DNA from: Corynebacterium sp.
GTDB lineage: Bacteria; Actinomycetota; Actinomycetes; Mycobacteriales; Mycobacteriaceae
Direction: 5' to 3'
DNA: 37,882 nucleotides
NCBI RefSeq assembly: GCF_030826625.1
Contig: NZ_JAPJNQ010000005.1
Span: forward strand, 1-37,882
Shown: in pieces, positions 17,829-26,555 of the stretch
Position numbering within the stretch: position 1 is the first letter of the stretch
Layout of the letters: each line of letters opens with the position of its first letter
Notes under the pieces: generated by a model
Databases searched by the model: none
Seen by the model: only the letters and a program-made list of their open reading frames with translations
Told to the model about the DNA's origin: nothing
Position numbers and translations under genes: made by a program

Positions 17829-18230
17829 TTAGAGCTTGACGACGGGCATCCACTGCGCAATCTCTCCGGCACGAGTGCCCGACGCTGTCGTTTCTGGCGC
17901 GCCCACCAACTCGTCCCAGCCGATGTGTCCGGTCGCCAAACGCAACCAAGTATGCGGGCTGGCCTCGACGACGTTTGGTGGCACTCCCCTGGTGTGGCGC
18001 GGGCCGTCAATGCACTGCACAGCGACGAACGGTGGCACGCGCAGTTCCACGCTATGCCCGGGAGCATCGGCGGCGAGTAGACGCGCGGTGTGGCGCACAG
18101 CGTCGGCAAGCTGGGAACGGCTGGGTTGGGCCACTCCAGTTGCACGTGCGGCCTCAGGGGAATCGGCAGCGATCCAATCCGCGATCGCAAGTACTGCCGC
18201 GCGGGCTTTGGCAGGGTCAGGTTTTTTCAC
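17829..18230 (-). CDS. Conserved sterol-carrier-family-like protein (Rv0807 type)
   Basis: The 133-residue protein resembles the actinobacterial gene that regularly sits just before purF (Rv0807), often annotated as sterol carrier family protein. The N-terminal helix ARAAVLAIADWIAAD is followed by ADAVRHTARLLAADAPGHSVELRVPPFVAVQCIDG and PHTWLRLATG...W. No catalytic residues or membrane segments are seen, and the ligand is unknown. I chose the GTG at 18230 (VKKPDPAKARA), with GAGG 9 nt upstream. The longer frame to an ATG at 18305 would run into the repetitive element B and adds a Lys/Arg-rich stretch without conservation. Confidence 0.72.
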   Translation of the reverse strand: MKKPDPAKARAAVLAIADWIAADSPEAARATGVAQPSRSQLADAVRHTARLLAADAPGHSVELRVPPFVAVQCIDGPRHTRGVPPNVVEASPHTWLRLATGHIGWDELVGAPETTASGTRAGEIAQWMPVVKL

Positions 18231-18294
18231 AGAGTTTGACCTCAAAAGCTTTCTTTTAGCTTTCTTGCGAATCTTAATGCTTTGATACGAGTCG

Positions 18295-18450
18295 CCGGCA
18301 ATCATGTCTGCCGGTGATCATGTCTGCGGGTAATCATATCTATGGTGTCTTTTTTACAAATAGTGGACGAAAAAGGCCGGTTTCAGGTGGCCTATTTGTA
18401 AAAAAGACACAATATTCTGGTCGACACCCCGACCAGACACACTTTTGTCG
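18295..18450 (+). repeat. Repetitive hairpin element, copy B
   Basis: Three tandem 16-bp units (CCGGCAATCATGTCTG, CCGGTGATCATGTCTG, CGGGTAATCATATCTA, 18295-18342) lead into a perfect 19-bp inverted repeat (arms 18345-18363 and 18392-18410, 28-nt core). Then follows an 8-bp hairpin TCTGGTCG/CGACCAGA and CAGACACACTTTTG. Flanks and order match copy A at 4890-5040, but the 28-nt core is reverse-complemented relative to A (24 of 28 bases agree after inversion). It lies in the 357-bp gap 18231-18587, which has no gene; 18231-18294 shows nothing recognisable. Confidence 0.85.
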
Positions 18451-18468
18451 TTTAACCCGAAAAAGAAA

Positions 18469-18514
18469 ACAGCCCCAACATGCATGGTCTTGCTAATGCA
18501 TGAGGTGGAGGCTG
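18469..18514 (-). terminator. Terminator after the hemolysin III gene
   Basis: On the minus strand ACAGCC/GGCTGT (outer) and CATGCAT/ATGCATG (inner) form a bulged hairpin followed by GGCTGTTTTCTTTTT, a clear U-tract. It ends the minus-strand transcript that includes the hemolysin III gene. Confidence 0.82.
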
Positions 18515-18587
18515 TGTTTATATCAAGAACATTAGCAATCCGGAGCAATTACTTCAAAATGTGCGCTACGCACTGGCGAATTGTAGG

Positions 18588-19304
18588 CTAAGCACTGGCG
18601 ACGATGATCCACACTGCCACCAAGTGGAAGATCGCGGCGATAATCGTCGCGGTGTGGAAGTGTTCGTGATAGCCATAAATCCGCGCGTTCCGGCCCGGCC
18701 ATTTCAGACCATAAGCCACCGCGCCAACGGTGTAGACGATGCCGCCTGCCAGCAACAGCCACACCACGGCTGGCCCGGCGTTGGTCCAGAGTTGCGAGAT
18801 CAGCGGCACGATCAGCCAGCCCAAGGTGATGTAAATGGCGACATCCACCCAGCGTGGGCGCGAAAGCCACAAGAATTTCATCACCGCACTGGTTATCGCA
18901 CCGCCCCAAACGATGGCTAACAGCCACCAGGCTTCTGGCAGCACGATCAAACAAAACGGGGTGTAGGTCGAGGCAATGAACACCGCGATCATGGCGTGAT
19001 CAGCGCGACGCCAGGCCTGCACGGTTTTCTGCCTGCCCCATGGAATACGGTGGTAGAGCGCAGAAACTGCAAACAGTGCGATCAGGCCGCAGCCATACAC
19101 GGTCACACCGATCGCTTCCCACCATTCCAGGCGCATCCAAGAAAACGTGGTGAGAACACTGGCGGCCGCCAGCATAAGGATAGCCGCGACGGTGTGGAAC
19201 CAGCCGCGAGTGACCGGACGGGGGCCGCGATCAACCATGAAAAAACTGCGCTGGACCAGTCGGTCCCCGTCAGCCGATCGTGCAACAGAAGAGGCGTTGT
19301 TCAT
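18588..19304 (-). CDS. Hemolysin III family (PAQR/TrhA-like) membrane protein
   Basis: The 238-residue protein has seven predicted membrane helices after a polar N-terminus and belongs to the hemolysin III/PAQR superfamily. The likely metal-binding residues are present: Ser and His in FAVSALYHRIPWG, Asp/His in WRRADHAMIAVFIASTYTPF and the C-terminal YHEHFHTATIIAA. Family members affect membrane fluidity or lipid homeostasis; a true haemolytic role is not implied. The ATG at 19304 (MNNASSVARS) follows AAGGGG by 4-5 nt, better than the upstream start at 19370. It lies 125 bp after purL on the same strand, with a strong terminator behind it. Confidence 0.9.
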   Translation of the reverse strand: MNNASSVARSADGDRLVQRSFFMVDRGPRPVTRGWFHTVAAILMLAAASVLTTFSWMRLEWWEAIGVTVYGCGLIALFAVSALYHRIPWGRQKTVQAWRRADHAMIAVFIASTYTPFCLIVLPEAWWLLAIVWGGAITSAVMKFLWLSRPRWVDVAIYITLGWLIVPLISQLWTNAGPAVVWLLLAGGIVYTVGAVAYGLKWPGRNARIYGYHEHFHTATIIAAIFHLVAVWIIVASA

Positions 19305-19429
19305 CACGCCCCTTATTTTAGATTGAAAAATCCCGCCGCGGAAAGTTTGTGCGATCGCTGCACAACACAATCCGTGGCGGGGTTACAGCCGGGAACGACG
19401 CGCTTGCGCGGTCGAAGACTAGGTTTGCT

Positions 19430-21733
19430 CTAGTCGATGACTGAGTTCGCTCCCGTGGCGTTTCCGAAGAGGCCAGGCAGCGTGGCAGCCCACACGGTGC
19501 GCAGCTCGTCGACCGATACCGAAATATCCTCGGCGACTTTGAGCGTTTGCTCCGCGGTGGTCTGCCCGATCTCTGTGGCAGGAACGCCAGCTTTCTGCGC
19601 GGCTTCCAAGGTAGCGGCAACGTCGTTGGTGGCCACCAAGATGCGCGAGGCCGATTCAGAAAACAGCGCGGTGGCAGCATCGGCGTGCACAGCGGACAGA
19701 TCCACCGTGGCACCGACATTGCCGTCAAAGCACATCTCTGCCAGCGTTTGCCCCAGCCCGCCTTCGGAAAGGTCGTGGGCTGCGGTAATACCGGCAGCTT
19801 CTGCGTTGCTCATAACCGCACCCAGGCGCTCTTCGTTGGCCAGGTCCACCTGCGGCGGCAGACCATTCAAACCAGCGCCCGTAACCTGTTGCCAGATCGA
19901 ACCGCCGAATTCTTCCTTGGTCTCGCCCAACAGAACCAGCTTTTGTTCAGCCTCCGGACGGTGCCCAACGGACTTGCGCACGTCATCAAATACACCCAGC
20001 ACGCCGACGACGGGCGTCGGCAAGATTGGCTCCTCGCCAGTCTGGTTGTAGAACGAGACGTTTCCGCCAGAAACCGGCAGCTTCAGCTCCACCGCGCCGT
20101 CGGCAAGCCCATGCACGGCTTCGCGGAATTGCCACATGACGTCGGTGTTTTCCGGCGAGCCAAAGTTCAGGCAGTTGGTGATCGCCACTGGGCTCGCACC
20201 CTTGGCGACGACGTTGCGGTAGGCCTCCGCCAGAGCCAGGCGCGCACCCATGTTCGGGTCCAGTTTGGTGTAGCGGCCAGAGCAGTCTGCAGAAACAGCC
20301 ACGCCACGGTGGGTTTCTTCGTCGATCCGCAGCACGCCGGCATCCGAGTGCAGCGCATCGACGGTGTTGCCGCGCACGTAGCGGTCATATTGCTCGGTGA
20401 TGAAATCGCGCGAGCACAGTGCCGGTGAGGCCAGCATCTTCTTCCAGCCTTCCAACAGCTGCGCGCCGGTGGGCTTGTCGACGCCGCCGAACTGCTGCAG
20501 CTCATCCTGCCATTCTGGGCGGGCGTACGGGCGCTCGTAAACCGGGCCTTCATCGGCCATGGTGTAGGCCGGCGCATCGACGACGATCTCGCCGTTGTGG
20601 CGGATCACCAGGTGCTTGCCATCGACGACCTCACCGATTTCCGCGCAGGTCACGTCCCACTTCGCACAGATTTCGCGGAAGCGATCGACGTTTTCTGGCG
20701 CCACGACGGCACACATGCGCTCCTGGGATTCCGATGCCAAAATCTCTGCAGCAGTCATGTTTTCTGCACGCAGCGGCACCGCATCCAGGTTGACTTCCAT
20801 GCCGCCATCACCAGCAGCAGCCAGCTCAGAGGTGGCACAGGCCAAGCCAGCACCGCCCAAGTCCTGGATACCCACGACGGTTCCGGCGTGATAAAGCTCC
20901 AGACAGCATTCAATCAGAACCTTTTCGGCAAACGGGTCGCCCACCTGCACAGCGGGCAGCTTGCGCTCTGCGCCTTCGTCGAAAGACTCCGAGGCCAGCA
21001 CGGAGACACCACCGATACCGTCCAATCCGGTGCGGGAACCGAACAGCATCACTTTGTTGCCCTTGCCCGAGGCAAAGGCGAGTTTCAGGTCTTCGACTTT
21101 CAGCTTGCCGACGCACAGCGCGTTGACCAGTGGGTTAGCCGCATAGGATTCATCGAAAACGGTCTCGCCGCCGATGTTTGGCAAGCCCAGCGAGTTACCG
21201 TATCCGCCGATGCCGTGCACCACTCCGGGCAACACACGGGAGGTATCCGGCGCCTCCGCCGGACCGAAGCGCAGCTGGTCCATCACCGCGATTGGACGTG
21301 CACCCATCGCCATGATGTCGCGGACGATGCCGCCCACACCCGTGGCAGCGCCCTGATAAGGCTCAACGTAGGAAGGGTGGTTGTGCGATTCCACGCGGAA
21401 AGTCACCGCGTTGCCATCACCGACATCGACGACACCAGCATTTTCACCGATGCCGGCGAGGATCTTTTCTGCCATCTGCTCGGTCATCGTCTCGCCGAAG
21501 TAGCGCAGGTGCGCCTTGGAGGATTTATACGAGCAGTGCTCCGACCACATCACGGAGTACATGGTGAGCTCGGCATCAGTCGGGCGACGGCCGAGGATTT
21601 CTTTGATGCGCGCGTATTCGTCGTCTTTCAAACCCAGCGCAGCATAAGGCTGTTCCTGTTCGGGGTTTTGCTGGGCTTGTTCGACGGTATCGTTGACGAC
21701 TTTGTTAGCGGCGCCGTTGGCGACATGGGCCAT
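19430..21733 (-). CDS. purL: Phosphoribosylformylglycinamidine synthase subunit PurL
   Basis: The 767-residue small-type PurL uses ATP to turn FGAR and ammonia into FGAM, together with PurQ (glutaminase) and PurS. Signatures include YSVMWSEHCSYKSSKAHLR, the FRVESHNHPSYVEPYQG active-site His, GVGGIVRDIMAMGARPIAVMD, GIQDLGGAGLACATSEL and KGASPVAITNCLNFGSPE. Two PurM-like halves are apparent. The ATG at 21733 lies 12 bp after the purQ stop; the Shine-Dalgarno AAGGAG overlaps that stop. No glutaminase domain is fused, in line with the separate PurQ. Confidence 0.97.
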   Translation of the reverse strand: MAHVANGAANKVVNDTVEQAQQNPEQEQPYAALGLKDDEYARIKEILGRRPTDAELTMYSVMWSEHCSYKSSKAHLRYFGETMTEQMAEKILAGIGENAGVVDVGDGNAVTFRVESHNHPSYVEPYQGAATGVGGIVRDIMAMGARPIAVMDQLRFGPAEAPDTSRVLPGVVHGIGGYGNSLGLPNIGGETVFDESYAANPLVNALCVGKLKVEDLKLAFASGKGNKVMLFGSRTGLDGIGGVSVLASESFDEGAERKLPAVQVGDPFAEKVLIECCLELYHAGTVVGIQDLGGAGLACATSELAAAGDGGMEVNLDAVPLRAENMTAAEILASESQERMCAVVAPENVDRFREICAKWDVTCAEIGEVVDGKHLVIRHNGEIVVDAPAYTMADEGPVYERPYARPEWQDELQQFGGVDKPTGAQLLEGWKKMLASPALCSRDFITEQYDRYVRGNTVDALHSDAGVLRIDEETHRGVAVSADCSGRYTKLDPNMGARLALAEAYRNVVAKGASPVAITNCLNFGSPENTDVMWQFREAVHGLADGAVELKLPVSGGNVSFYNQTGEEPILPTPVVGVLGVFDDVRKSVGHRPEAEQKLVLLGETKEEFGGSIWQQVTGAGLNGLPPQVDLANEERLGAVMSNAEAAGITAAHDLSEGGLGQTLAEMCFDGNVGATVDLSAVHADAATALFSESASRILVATNDVAATLEAAQKAGVPATEIGQTTAEQTLKVAEDISVSVDELRTVWAATLPGLFGNATGANSVID

Positions 21734-21745
21734 GGGTGTCTCTCC

Positions 21746-22426
21746 TTAGAGCTTCTCGGTGCTCAAAGCATTGAGTGCGGAACGGAAAATGCCCAGGCCG
21801 TCGACAGAAGGCCCAGTCAAGGCTTCTACGGCATGCTCCGGGTGCGGCATCAGGCCGACGACGTTTCCGGCCTCGTTGGTGATGCCGGCGATGGCATTGA
21901 TCGAGCCGTTGAAATTGTCTGTGTAGCGGAAAACCACGCGGCCTTGCTCTTCGAGTTCCGCGATGGTGGCGGCATCAGCCTGGAAGCGGCCTTCCCCGTG
22001 CTTGGCGGGAATCAAAATCTTCTCGCCCTGTTCGTATTCGCTGGTCCAGGCAGTGTTGGCGTTGACGACTTCCAGGTAGGTATCCACACAGTGGAAGTGC
22101 AGGTGCTGGTTGCGGGTCAGCGCACCTGGTAGCAGACCAGATTCAGTGAGGATCTGAAAACCGTTGCAGATGCCAAGCGTCGGCATGCCTTCGCGAGCTG
22201 CCGGGATGACGGCTTGCATGACTGGTGACAGGGCAGAAATCGCACCAGAGCGCAGGTAGTCGCCGTAGCTGAAGCCACCGGGAACGATCACGCCATCGAC
22301 GTTGTGCAGGTCATTGTCGTCGTGCCACAGCTCGACCACGTTGGCACCGGCCAGGCGGGCAGCGCGGGCAGCGTCGACGTCATCAAGCGAACCTGGAAAG
22401 GTAATGACACCGATGGTTAGGCTCAT
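21746..22426 (-). CDS. purQ: Phosphoribosylformylglycinamidine synthase subunit PurQ (glutaminase)
   Basis: The 226-residue class I glutamine amidotransferase supplies ammonia to PurL. The nucleophile is Cys87 in LGICNGFQIL. The His-Glu pair lies in GLMPHPEHAVE near the C-terminus. It begins MSLTIGVITFPGSLDDVDAARAA and contains VPGGFSYGDYLRSGA, as usual for PurQ. The start codon overlaps the purS stop as TAATG, which suggests translational coupling. Confidence 0.97.
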   Translation of the reverse strand: MSLTIGVITFPGSLDDVDAARAARLAGANVVELWHDDNDLHNVDGVIVPGGFSYGDYLRSGAISALSPVMQAVIPAAREGMPTLGICNGFQILTESGLLPGALTRNQHLHFHCVDTYLEVVNANTAWTSEYEQGEKILIPAKHGEGRFQADAATIAELEEQGRVVFRYTDNFNGSINAIAGITNEAGNVVGLMPHPEHAVEALTGPSVDGLGIFRSALNALSTEKL

Positions 22427-22722
22427 TAACGCTCACCCCGGTCAGCAGCGGCGGAGGCAACTTCGGCGCTGGCAGCTTCGGCATCGCGCTCTTCGATAAC
22501 GATCTCGAAATCCTCAATCACCGTGTTAGCCAGCAGCTTTTCCGCTACCGCCTGGATTTCGGTTTCGGTGACTGTCTCGTCGACATCGAGCTCGAAACGC
22601 TTGCCCTGACGCACCTGGCTAGCACCCGTGACGCCGATGCGACCCAGGGCTTGCAATACTGCTTTGCCTTGTGGGTCGAGAATTTCGGGTTTGGGCATGA
22701 CATTGACTACGACTCTGGGCAT
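22426..22722 (-). CDS. purS: Phosphoribosylformylglycinamidine synthase subunit PurS
   Basis: The 98-residue PurS helps PurL and PurQ form the active FGAM synthase complex and pass ammonia. MPRVVVNVMPKPEILDPQGKAV and GVTGASQVRQGKRFELDVDE are typical. An Ala/Glu-rich tail of about 15 residues is extra. The ATG at 22722 follows AAAGGAAG; the upstream open frame is not conserved. The stop overlaps the purQ start by one base. Confidence 0.95.
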   Translation of the reverse strand: MPRVVVNVMPKPEILDPQGKAVLQALGRIGVTGASQVRQGKRFELDVDETVTETEIQAVAEKLLANTVIEDFEIVIEERDAEAASAEVASAAADRGER

Positions 22723-22747
22723 TGCACTTCCTTTAGCGACTCGGAGT

Positions 22748-22778
22748 GTGGGCGTGCCACGGCATGTGGGCATGCCAC
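22748..22778. promoter_or_regulatory. Paired 13-bp near-palindromes before purSQL
   Basis: GTGGGCGTGCCAC (22748-22760) and GTGGGCATGCCAC (22766-22778) lie 18 bp apart, 25-56 bp upstream of the purS start. Each is nearly palindromic around GGCATGCC. It may be an operator or leader structure for purSQL; no regulator is known. Confidence 0.4.
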
Positions 22779-22794
22779 CGTTTTCGTTGCCAGT

Positions 22795-24126
22795 CTAGCG
22801 TGAATGTCTAAAAGATAAATGCACGGGCTTGCGTTCTGGCCGGGGTTCGTCGCGCAAAAACTCTGCCAGGCATAGCGCAACCACAGAGCCCACCAGCGCG
22901 GTGAACGCCGCCCAGGGTAACCAGCGGTCGGATTCCCAGGCTGCCAGGGGCGGGAAGGCAAACAGTGCACAGACGGGAGTTGAATACAGCACCCAACCTT
23001 GGCCACGGGCTAAAACGCCTAATAAGGGCAGTACGATCAACAAAACGTAGTGGTCCCACAGGATGCCGCTGGTGGCGGTGAGCGTGCTAAAAATTCCCAC
23101 TGTGGTGAGCTTCCACGGTTCGCTCGAGCGCCAAGCGATGCAGACCACCACGGCGATCAAAGCTAACGCCAGCAAGCGCGGCACCAAGCTGGTGACCAAC
23201 GGTGGATCTTCCACGATGGAAACCAGGGCGTCGGGGTCCTCCACGGCGCCAACATTAATCAGGGAGGAAAAAGCACCATTAACGGGCGCGACTAATGCCG
23301 CAGCGTTGAGTTCTTGCAGGGTTTCCACCCAGGTGCGGAACGTGGCAAAGCCCAGGGAAACAATGGAAACCACCACCGCAGTAATACCAAAAAGCAGCCC
23401 GGCCACCCCGGCTTTGCGTGCGCGGGGGAAAAACAAGCAGATGATAACCAGCACCACCGGAGTGAGCTTGACGACGGCTACCGCGCCGAGAGTCAGCCCG
23501 GCGCGAACCGGGTGTATGCGTGCTGCTGCGAGTCCATAGGCCACCCCAGCGAAAATAAACGGAGTGGTTTGCCCCAGATACAGAGAAGATTGAAAAGACG
23601 TGGCTACCCAGCCCAATACAAGGCCTAAGGCCAAATACCCTGGCGGGATTTCATCTTCGAACCAGAACCGCCACGCTGACACAATGAGTACTACTAGGGC
23701 CCAACCGGACAAAACGGTGATCCAAAATACCGCAGAATCAAAGCTCAACAGCTTGGTAAGCCAGGACATCACCTGGGCAACAAACGGGGTGTGCACGAAT
23801 GGGTGCGGGTAGGTTGAAACATCGGATTGTTCGTAGGTGTTGATCCAGGCTTCGCCCGTGATGAGGGCGAAGTCAGATTCGTGGATGGCGTAGAGGTTTT
23901 CGGTGTCGCCTTTCCCCACCAGCAAACCAGCGATCCACAGTGAGCCGAGGTCGCCTGGGTTTTGTGCCCCACGCACCAGGAGCGTAACGACCGCGCCGAA
24001 AAGTAACCCGGTGACGTGGTGATACCAGCGCACGATGGCCGAAGAATCCGTCGCAAATTCGGGCTTCCGATGGCGGGCCCGCCGTGGGGAGCTCGTGGAG
24101 ACTCTCGTGGAGGCTGATGTAGTCAT
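22795..24126 (-). CDS. GT87-family (DUF2029) membrane glycosyltransferase
   Basis: The 443-residue polytopic protein has a basic cytosolic N-terminus and about ten to eleven hydrophobic helices. It resembles the GT-C glycosyltransferases of family GT87 (DUF2029), which use polyprenyl-phosphate mannose or arabinose on the outer face of the membrane. YPHPFVHTPFVAQVM, SLYLGQTTPFIFAGVAYGLAA and AVAVVKLTPVVLVI match the family pattern. Known actinobacterial relatives act in phosphatidylinositol mannoside, lipomannan or arabinan assembly; the acceptor here is unknown. It lies inside the purine gene region, between ptrB and purS, so the location does not predict its role. Confidence 0.8.
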   Translation of the reverse strand: MTTSASTRVSTSSPRRARHRKPEFATDSSAIVRWYHHVTGLLFGAVVTLLVRGAQNPGDLGSLWIAGLLVGKGDTENLYAIHESDFALITGEAWINTYEQSDVSTYPHPFVHTPFVAQVMSWLTKLLSFDSAVFWITVLSGWALVVLIVSAWRFWFEDEIPPGYLALGLVLGWVATSFQSSLYLGQTTPFIFAGVAYGLAAARIHPVRAGLTLGAVAVVKLTPVVLVIICLFFPRARKAGVAGLLFGITAVVVSIVSLGFATFRTWVETLQELNAAALVAPVNGAFSSLINVGAVEDPDALVSIVEDPPLVTSLVPRLLALALIAVVVCIAWRSSEPWKLTTVGIFSTLTATSGILWDHYVLLIVLPLLGVLARGQGWVLYSTPVCALFAFPPLAAWESDRWLPWAAFTALVGSVVALCLAEFLRDEPRPERKPVHLSFRHSR

Positions 24127-24159
24127 GATGTCACTAAGTTATCAGCTTTCACATAAATA

Positions 24160-24204
24160 CTCAGCAGCCACTCACGCCTCAGCGAACCCCTCAGCAGTCA
24201 CTCC
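24160..24204. repeat. Imperfect 15-bp repeat between ptrB and the GT87 gene
   Basis: CTCAGCAGCCACTCA (24160-24174) and CTCAGCAGTCACTCC (24190-24204) are spaced by 30 bp, with a weaker CCTCAGCGAACCC between. They fill part of the 111-bp gap between two minus-strand genes. Confidence 0.55.
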
Positions 24205-24237
24205 TACCCCACCGAGCTATTCGGCCACCGGAGGTTT

Positions 24238-26454
24238 TTATTCCGTAATCCCCGTCGCCTTGTTGATCGTCCACGCGTATTCGAAGGCAGTCTGCTTCCA
24301 CTTGCCGTAACGACCAGATACGCCACCGTGGCCGGCAGCCATCTCAGTCTGCAACAAAAACTCGCCGCCACCGGCAGTATCGCGCAGCTTCGCGATCCAT
24401 TTGGCAGGCTCGACGTACAGCACACGGGTGTCGTTCAGCGAGGTCACCGCCAAGATGTCCGGGTAGTGCTGGTCAGTGATGTTCTCGTACGGCGCGTAGG
24501 AGGCCATGTAGTCGTAGTAGTCGGGGTCATGGAAGGGATCGCCCCACTCGTCCCATTCGATCACCGTCAGTGGCAGCTCTGGTTTCAGCATGGAGGTCAG
24601 CGGGTCGACGAATGGCACGATCGCCGCGATACCCGCGAAGCGATCCGGTGCCATGTTCGCGATAGCACCCATCAGCATGCCACCGGCCGAACCTCCTTCA
24701 GCGACCATCGTCTCCGGTGCGGAGAGCCCACGGGCCACCAGATCGTCGGCCACGTCGATGAAGTCAAAGAAGGTGTTTTTCTTCTTGTCCATCTTGCCGT
24801 CGTCGTACCAGCCACGGCCCATCTCTCCCCCGCCGCGCACGTGCGCGATGGCGAAGATCATGCCGCGATCCAGCAGCGAGAGCCGCGAGACCGAAAATCC
24901 TGGGTCCATGCTGGCCTCATAGGAGCCATAGCCATACAACAAGGTCGGCGTCGGCGTGGAGGTATCCAGGTCGGCGTGGTGGATCACGGATACCGGAATC
25001 TGCGTGCCATCCCGCGCGGTGGTCCACAAACGATAGGCGGTGTAGTTGCTGGCCTCGTAACCGCCGAGCACTTCTTGACGCTTCAGCAGCGTAAACACGC
25101 CGGTTGCGGGGCGATAATCGTACAGGTGGCTTGGTTGAATGAACGAGGTGTAGCCCAAGCGGATCACCGGCGCATCCCATTCTGGGTTTCCGGCGACACC
25201 GACGGTATAGAGCTCTTCGGTGAATTCGATTTCTTCAAAACTGCCCCAATCGCCGCTGGCGTCGGTGATTGCGTCCAGCATCATGATCGCCGCGCGCGGG
25301 ATGGCGCCTTTGCGGTAGGAAAGCACCAGGAAGTCGCGGTAAGCATCGACGTCTTCGATGCGGGTTTCATCGTCATGGGCAACCAAAAACGGCAAGTCGC
25401 GTAAAGCAGGCAGGTTGTTTGTCGACGCCGCACCCGCAGCGTTTCCGTTACCAACACCACAGTCTTCCGGCACCGGCACCGGGGAAACCGCGAAGTTCGC
25501 GCCCGCGGTGTTGTGTGTGACGATCCAGTAGTCCTGCCCGGCGACGATCGCATGATCGACTTCGTATTCCACGCCCGGCTCGCGCTGCCACAAGCATTCA
25601 AATTCACCCTCGGGGTTGTTGTAGTCCAAAACCCAGACTTCCGAGGTGATCTTCGAGGAAGTGATGATCATCAGGTATTTCTCGGAACGCGTGGCTCCGA
25701 CGCCAACGTTGTAGCGCTCGTCTTTTTCCTGAAACACCAGCACGTCTTCCGATTGCGGGGTGCCGATGCGGTGGCGCCAGACGGTATCGGGGCGCCAAGC
25801 TTCATCGACGCGCTGGTAGAAGATGTATTCCTCTCCTACCCAGCTGGCGCCGTAAAAGATTCCGGTGAGTTCGTCGGCAAGGTATTCGCCGGTCTGCAGG
25901 TCTTTGACATAAAGGTGAAAGCGCTCGTCGCCGGCGGTGTCCACCGAATACGCCAAATAGCGCCCGCTGGTAGTCACCGTCGAAGCGCCGAGGGAGAAAA
26001 ACTCGTGGCCTTCGGCCAACGCGTTGAGGTCTAGCAGGATTTCTTCGCCGTCGACGGGCCCGTCTTCTGGGATCGCGGGTGGCGTCCACGGGTCGGTGCC
26101 TTCTTCGACGGGGATGCGGCAGGAATAGCCGTAATCTTTGCCCTCTTCGGTGCGCCCGTAGTACCAATAATCGCCCGCGCGGGTGGGCACGGACATATCA
26201 GTTTGTTTGATGCGCGAGGTGATCTCGGAATAGATATTATCCCGCAGGCCGGTCAAGTGTTCGGTCTGCGCCTGGGTATAAGCGTTTTCTGCTTTGAGAT
26301 AAGCAAGCGTTTCTTCTGCTTCTTTCTCACGCAACCACTCGTAGTTATCGGTGAAGTCGTGGCCGTGGAAGCTGCGCGTCACCGGGTGTTTCGCGGCAAC
26401 CGGGGCTTGTGCCGGCGCTGGGGTGTACGGAGTACGGGAACCAGTGTTATCCAT
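24238..26454 (-). CDS. ptrB: Oligopeptidase B-like S9 serine peptidase
   Basis: The 738-residue protein is an S9A prolyl-oligopeptidase-family enzyme, closest to protease II (cleaves after Lys/Arg in peptides). It has a beta-propeller domain over residues about 80-400 and an alpha/beta hydrolase domain behind it. The catalytic triad is visible: Ser589 in EGGSAGGMLMG, Asp675 in TSLNDTRVLYVEP and His709 in AAGHGGVSGRYGKW. The conserved DNYEWLREKE is near the start. The ATG at 26454 (MDNTGSRTPY) is preceded by TATCAT with an 8-nt gap, probably leaderless. The ptrB-purC neighbourhood also exists in mycobacteria (Rv0781-Rv0782), where the gene is split; here it is intact. Confidence 0.95.
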   Translation of the reverse strand: MDNTGSRTPYTPAPAQAPVAAKHPVTRSFHGHDFTDNYEWLREKEAEETLAYLKAENAYTQAQTEHLTGLRDNIYSEITSRIKQTDMSVPTRAGDYWYYGRTEEGKDYGYSCRIPVEEGTDPWTPPAIPEDGPVDGEEILLDLNALAEGHEFFSLGASTVTTSGRYLAYSVDTAGDERFHLYVKDLQTGEYLADELTGIFYGASWVGEEYIFYQRVDEAWRPDTVWRHRIGTPQSEDVLVFQEKDERYNVGVGATRSEKYLMIITSSKITSEVWVLDYNNPEGEFECLWQREPGVEYEVDHAIVAGQDYWIVTHNTAGANFAVSPVPVPEDCGVGNGNAAGAASTNNLPALRDLPFLVAHDDETRIEDVDAYRDFLVLSYRKGAIPRAAIMMLDAITDASGDWGSFEEIEFTEELYTVGVAGNPEWDAPVIRLGYTSFIQPSHLYDYRPATGVFTLLKRQEVLGGYEASNYTAYRLWTTARDGTQIPVSVIHHADLDTSTPTPTLLYGYGSYEASMDPGFSVSRLSLLDRGMIFAIAHVRGGGEMGRGWYDDGKMDKKKNTFFDFIDVADDLVARGLSAPETMVAEGGSAGGMLMGAIANMAPDRFAGIAAIVPFVDPLTSMLKPELPLTVIEWDEWGDPFHDPDYYDYMASYAPYENITDQHYPDILAVTSLNDTRVLYVEPAKWIAKLRDTAGGGEFLLQTEMAAGHGGVSGRYGKWKQTAFEYAWTINKATGITE

Positions 26455-26555
26455 ACCGCAACATGATACTGCCTCCACAGCACACCCGACGTTTAACCAG
26501 GTGCGCTGGTGCGACGTGCACTGACCGGCTGAGGCGCGAGTTAGCTCGAGCTAGC

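Noticed and set aside
18229..18305. Longer N-terminus for the sterol-carrier-like protein from the ATG at 18305
   Set aside because: It would start inside repetitive element B and adds a basic stretch without conservation; GTG at 18230 has a Shine-Dalgarno sequence.
22723..22794. Purine riboswitch before purS
   Set aside because: No purine or PreQ1 aptamer core or long leader is visible; only the paired 13-bp sequences.
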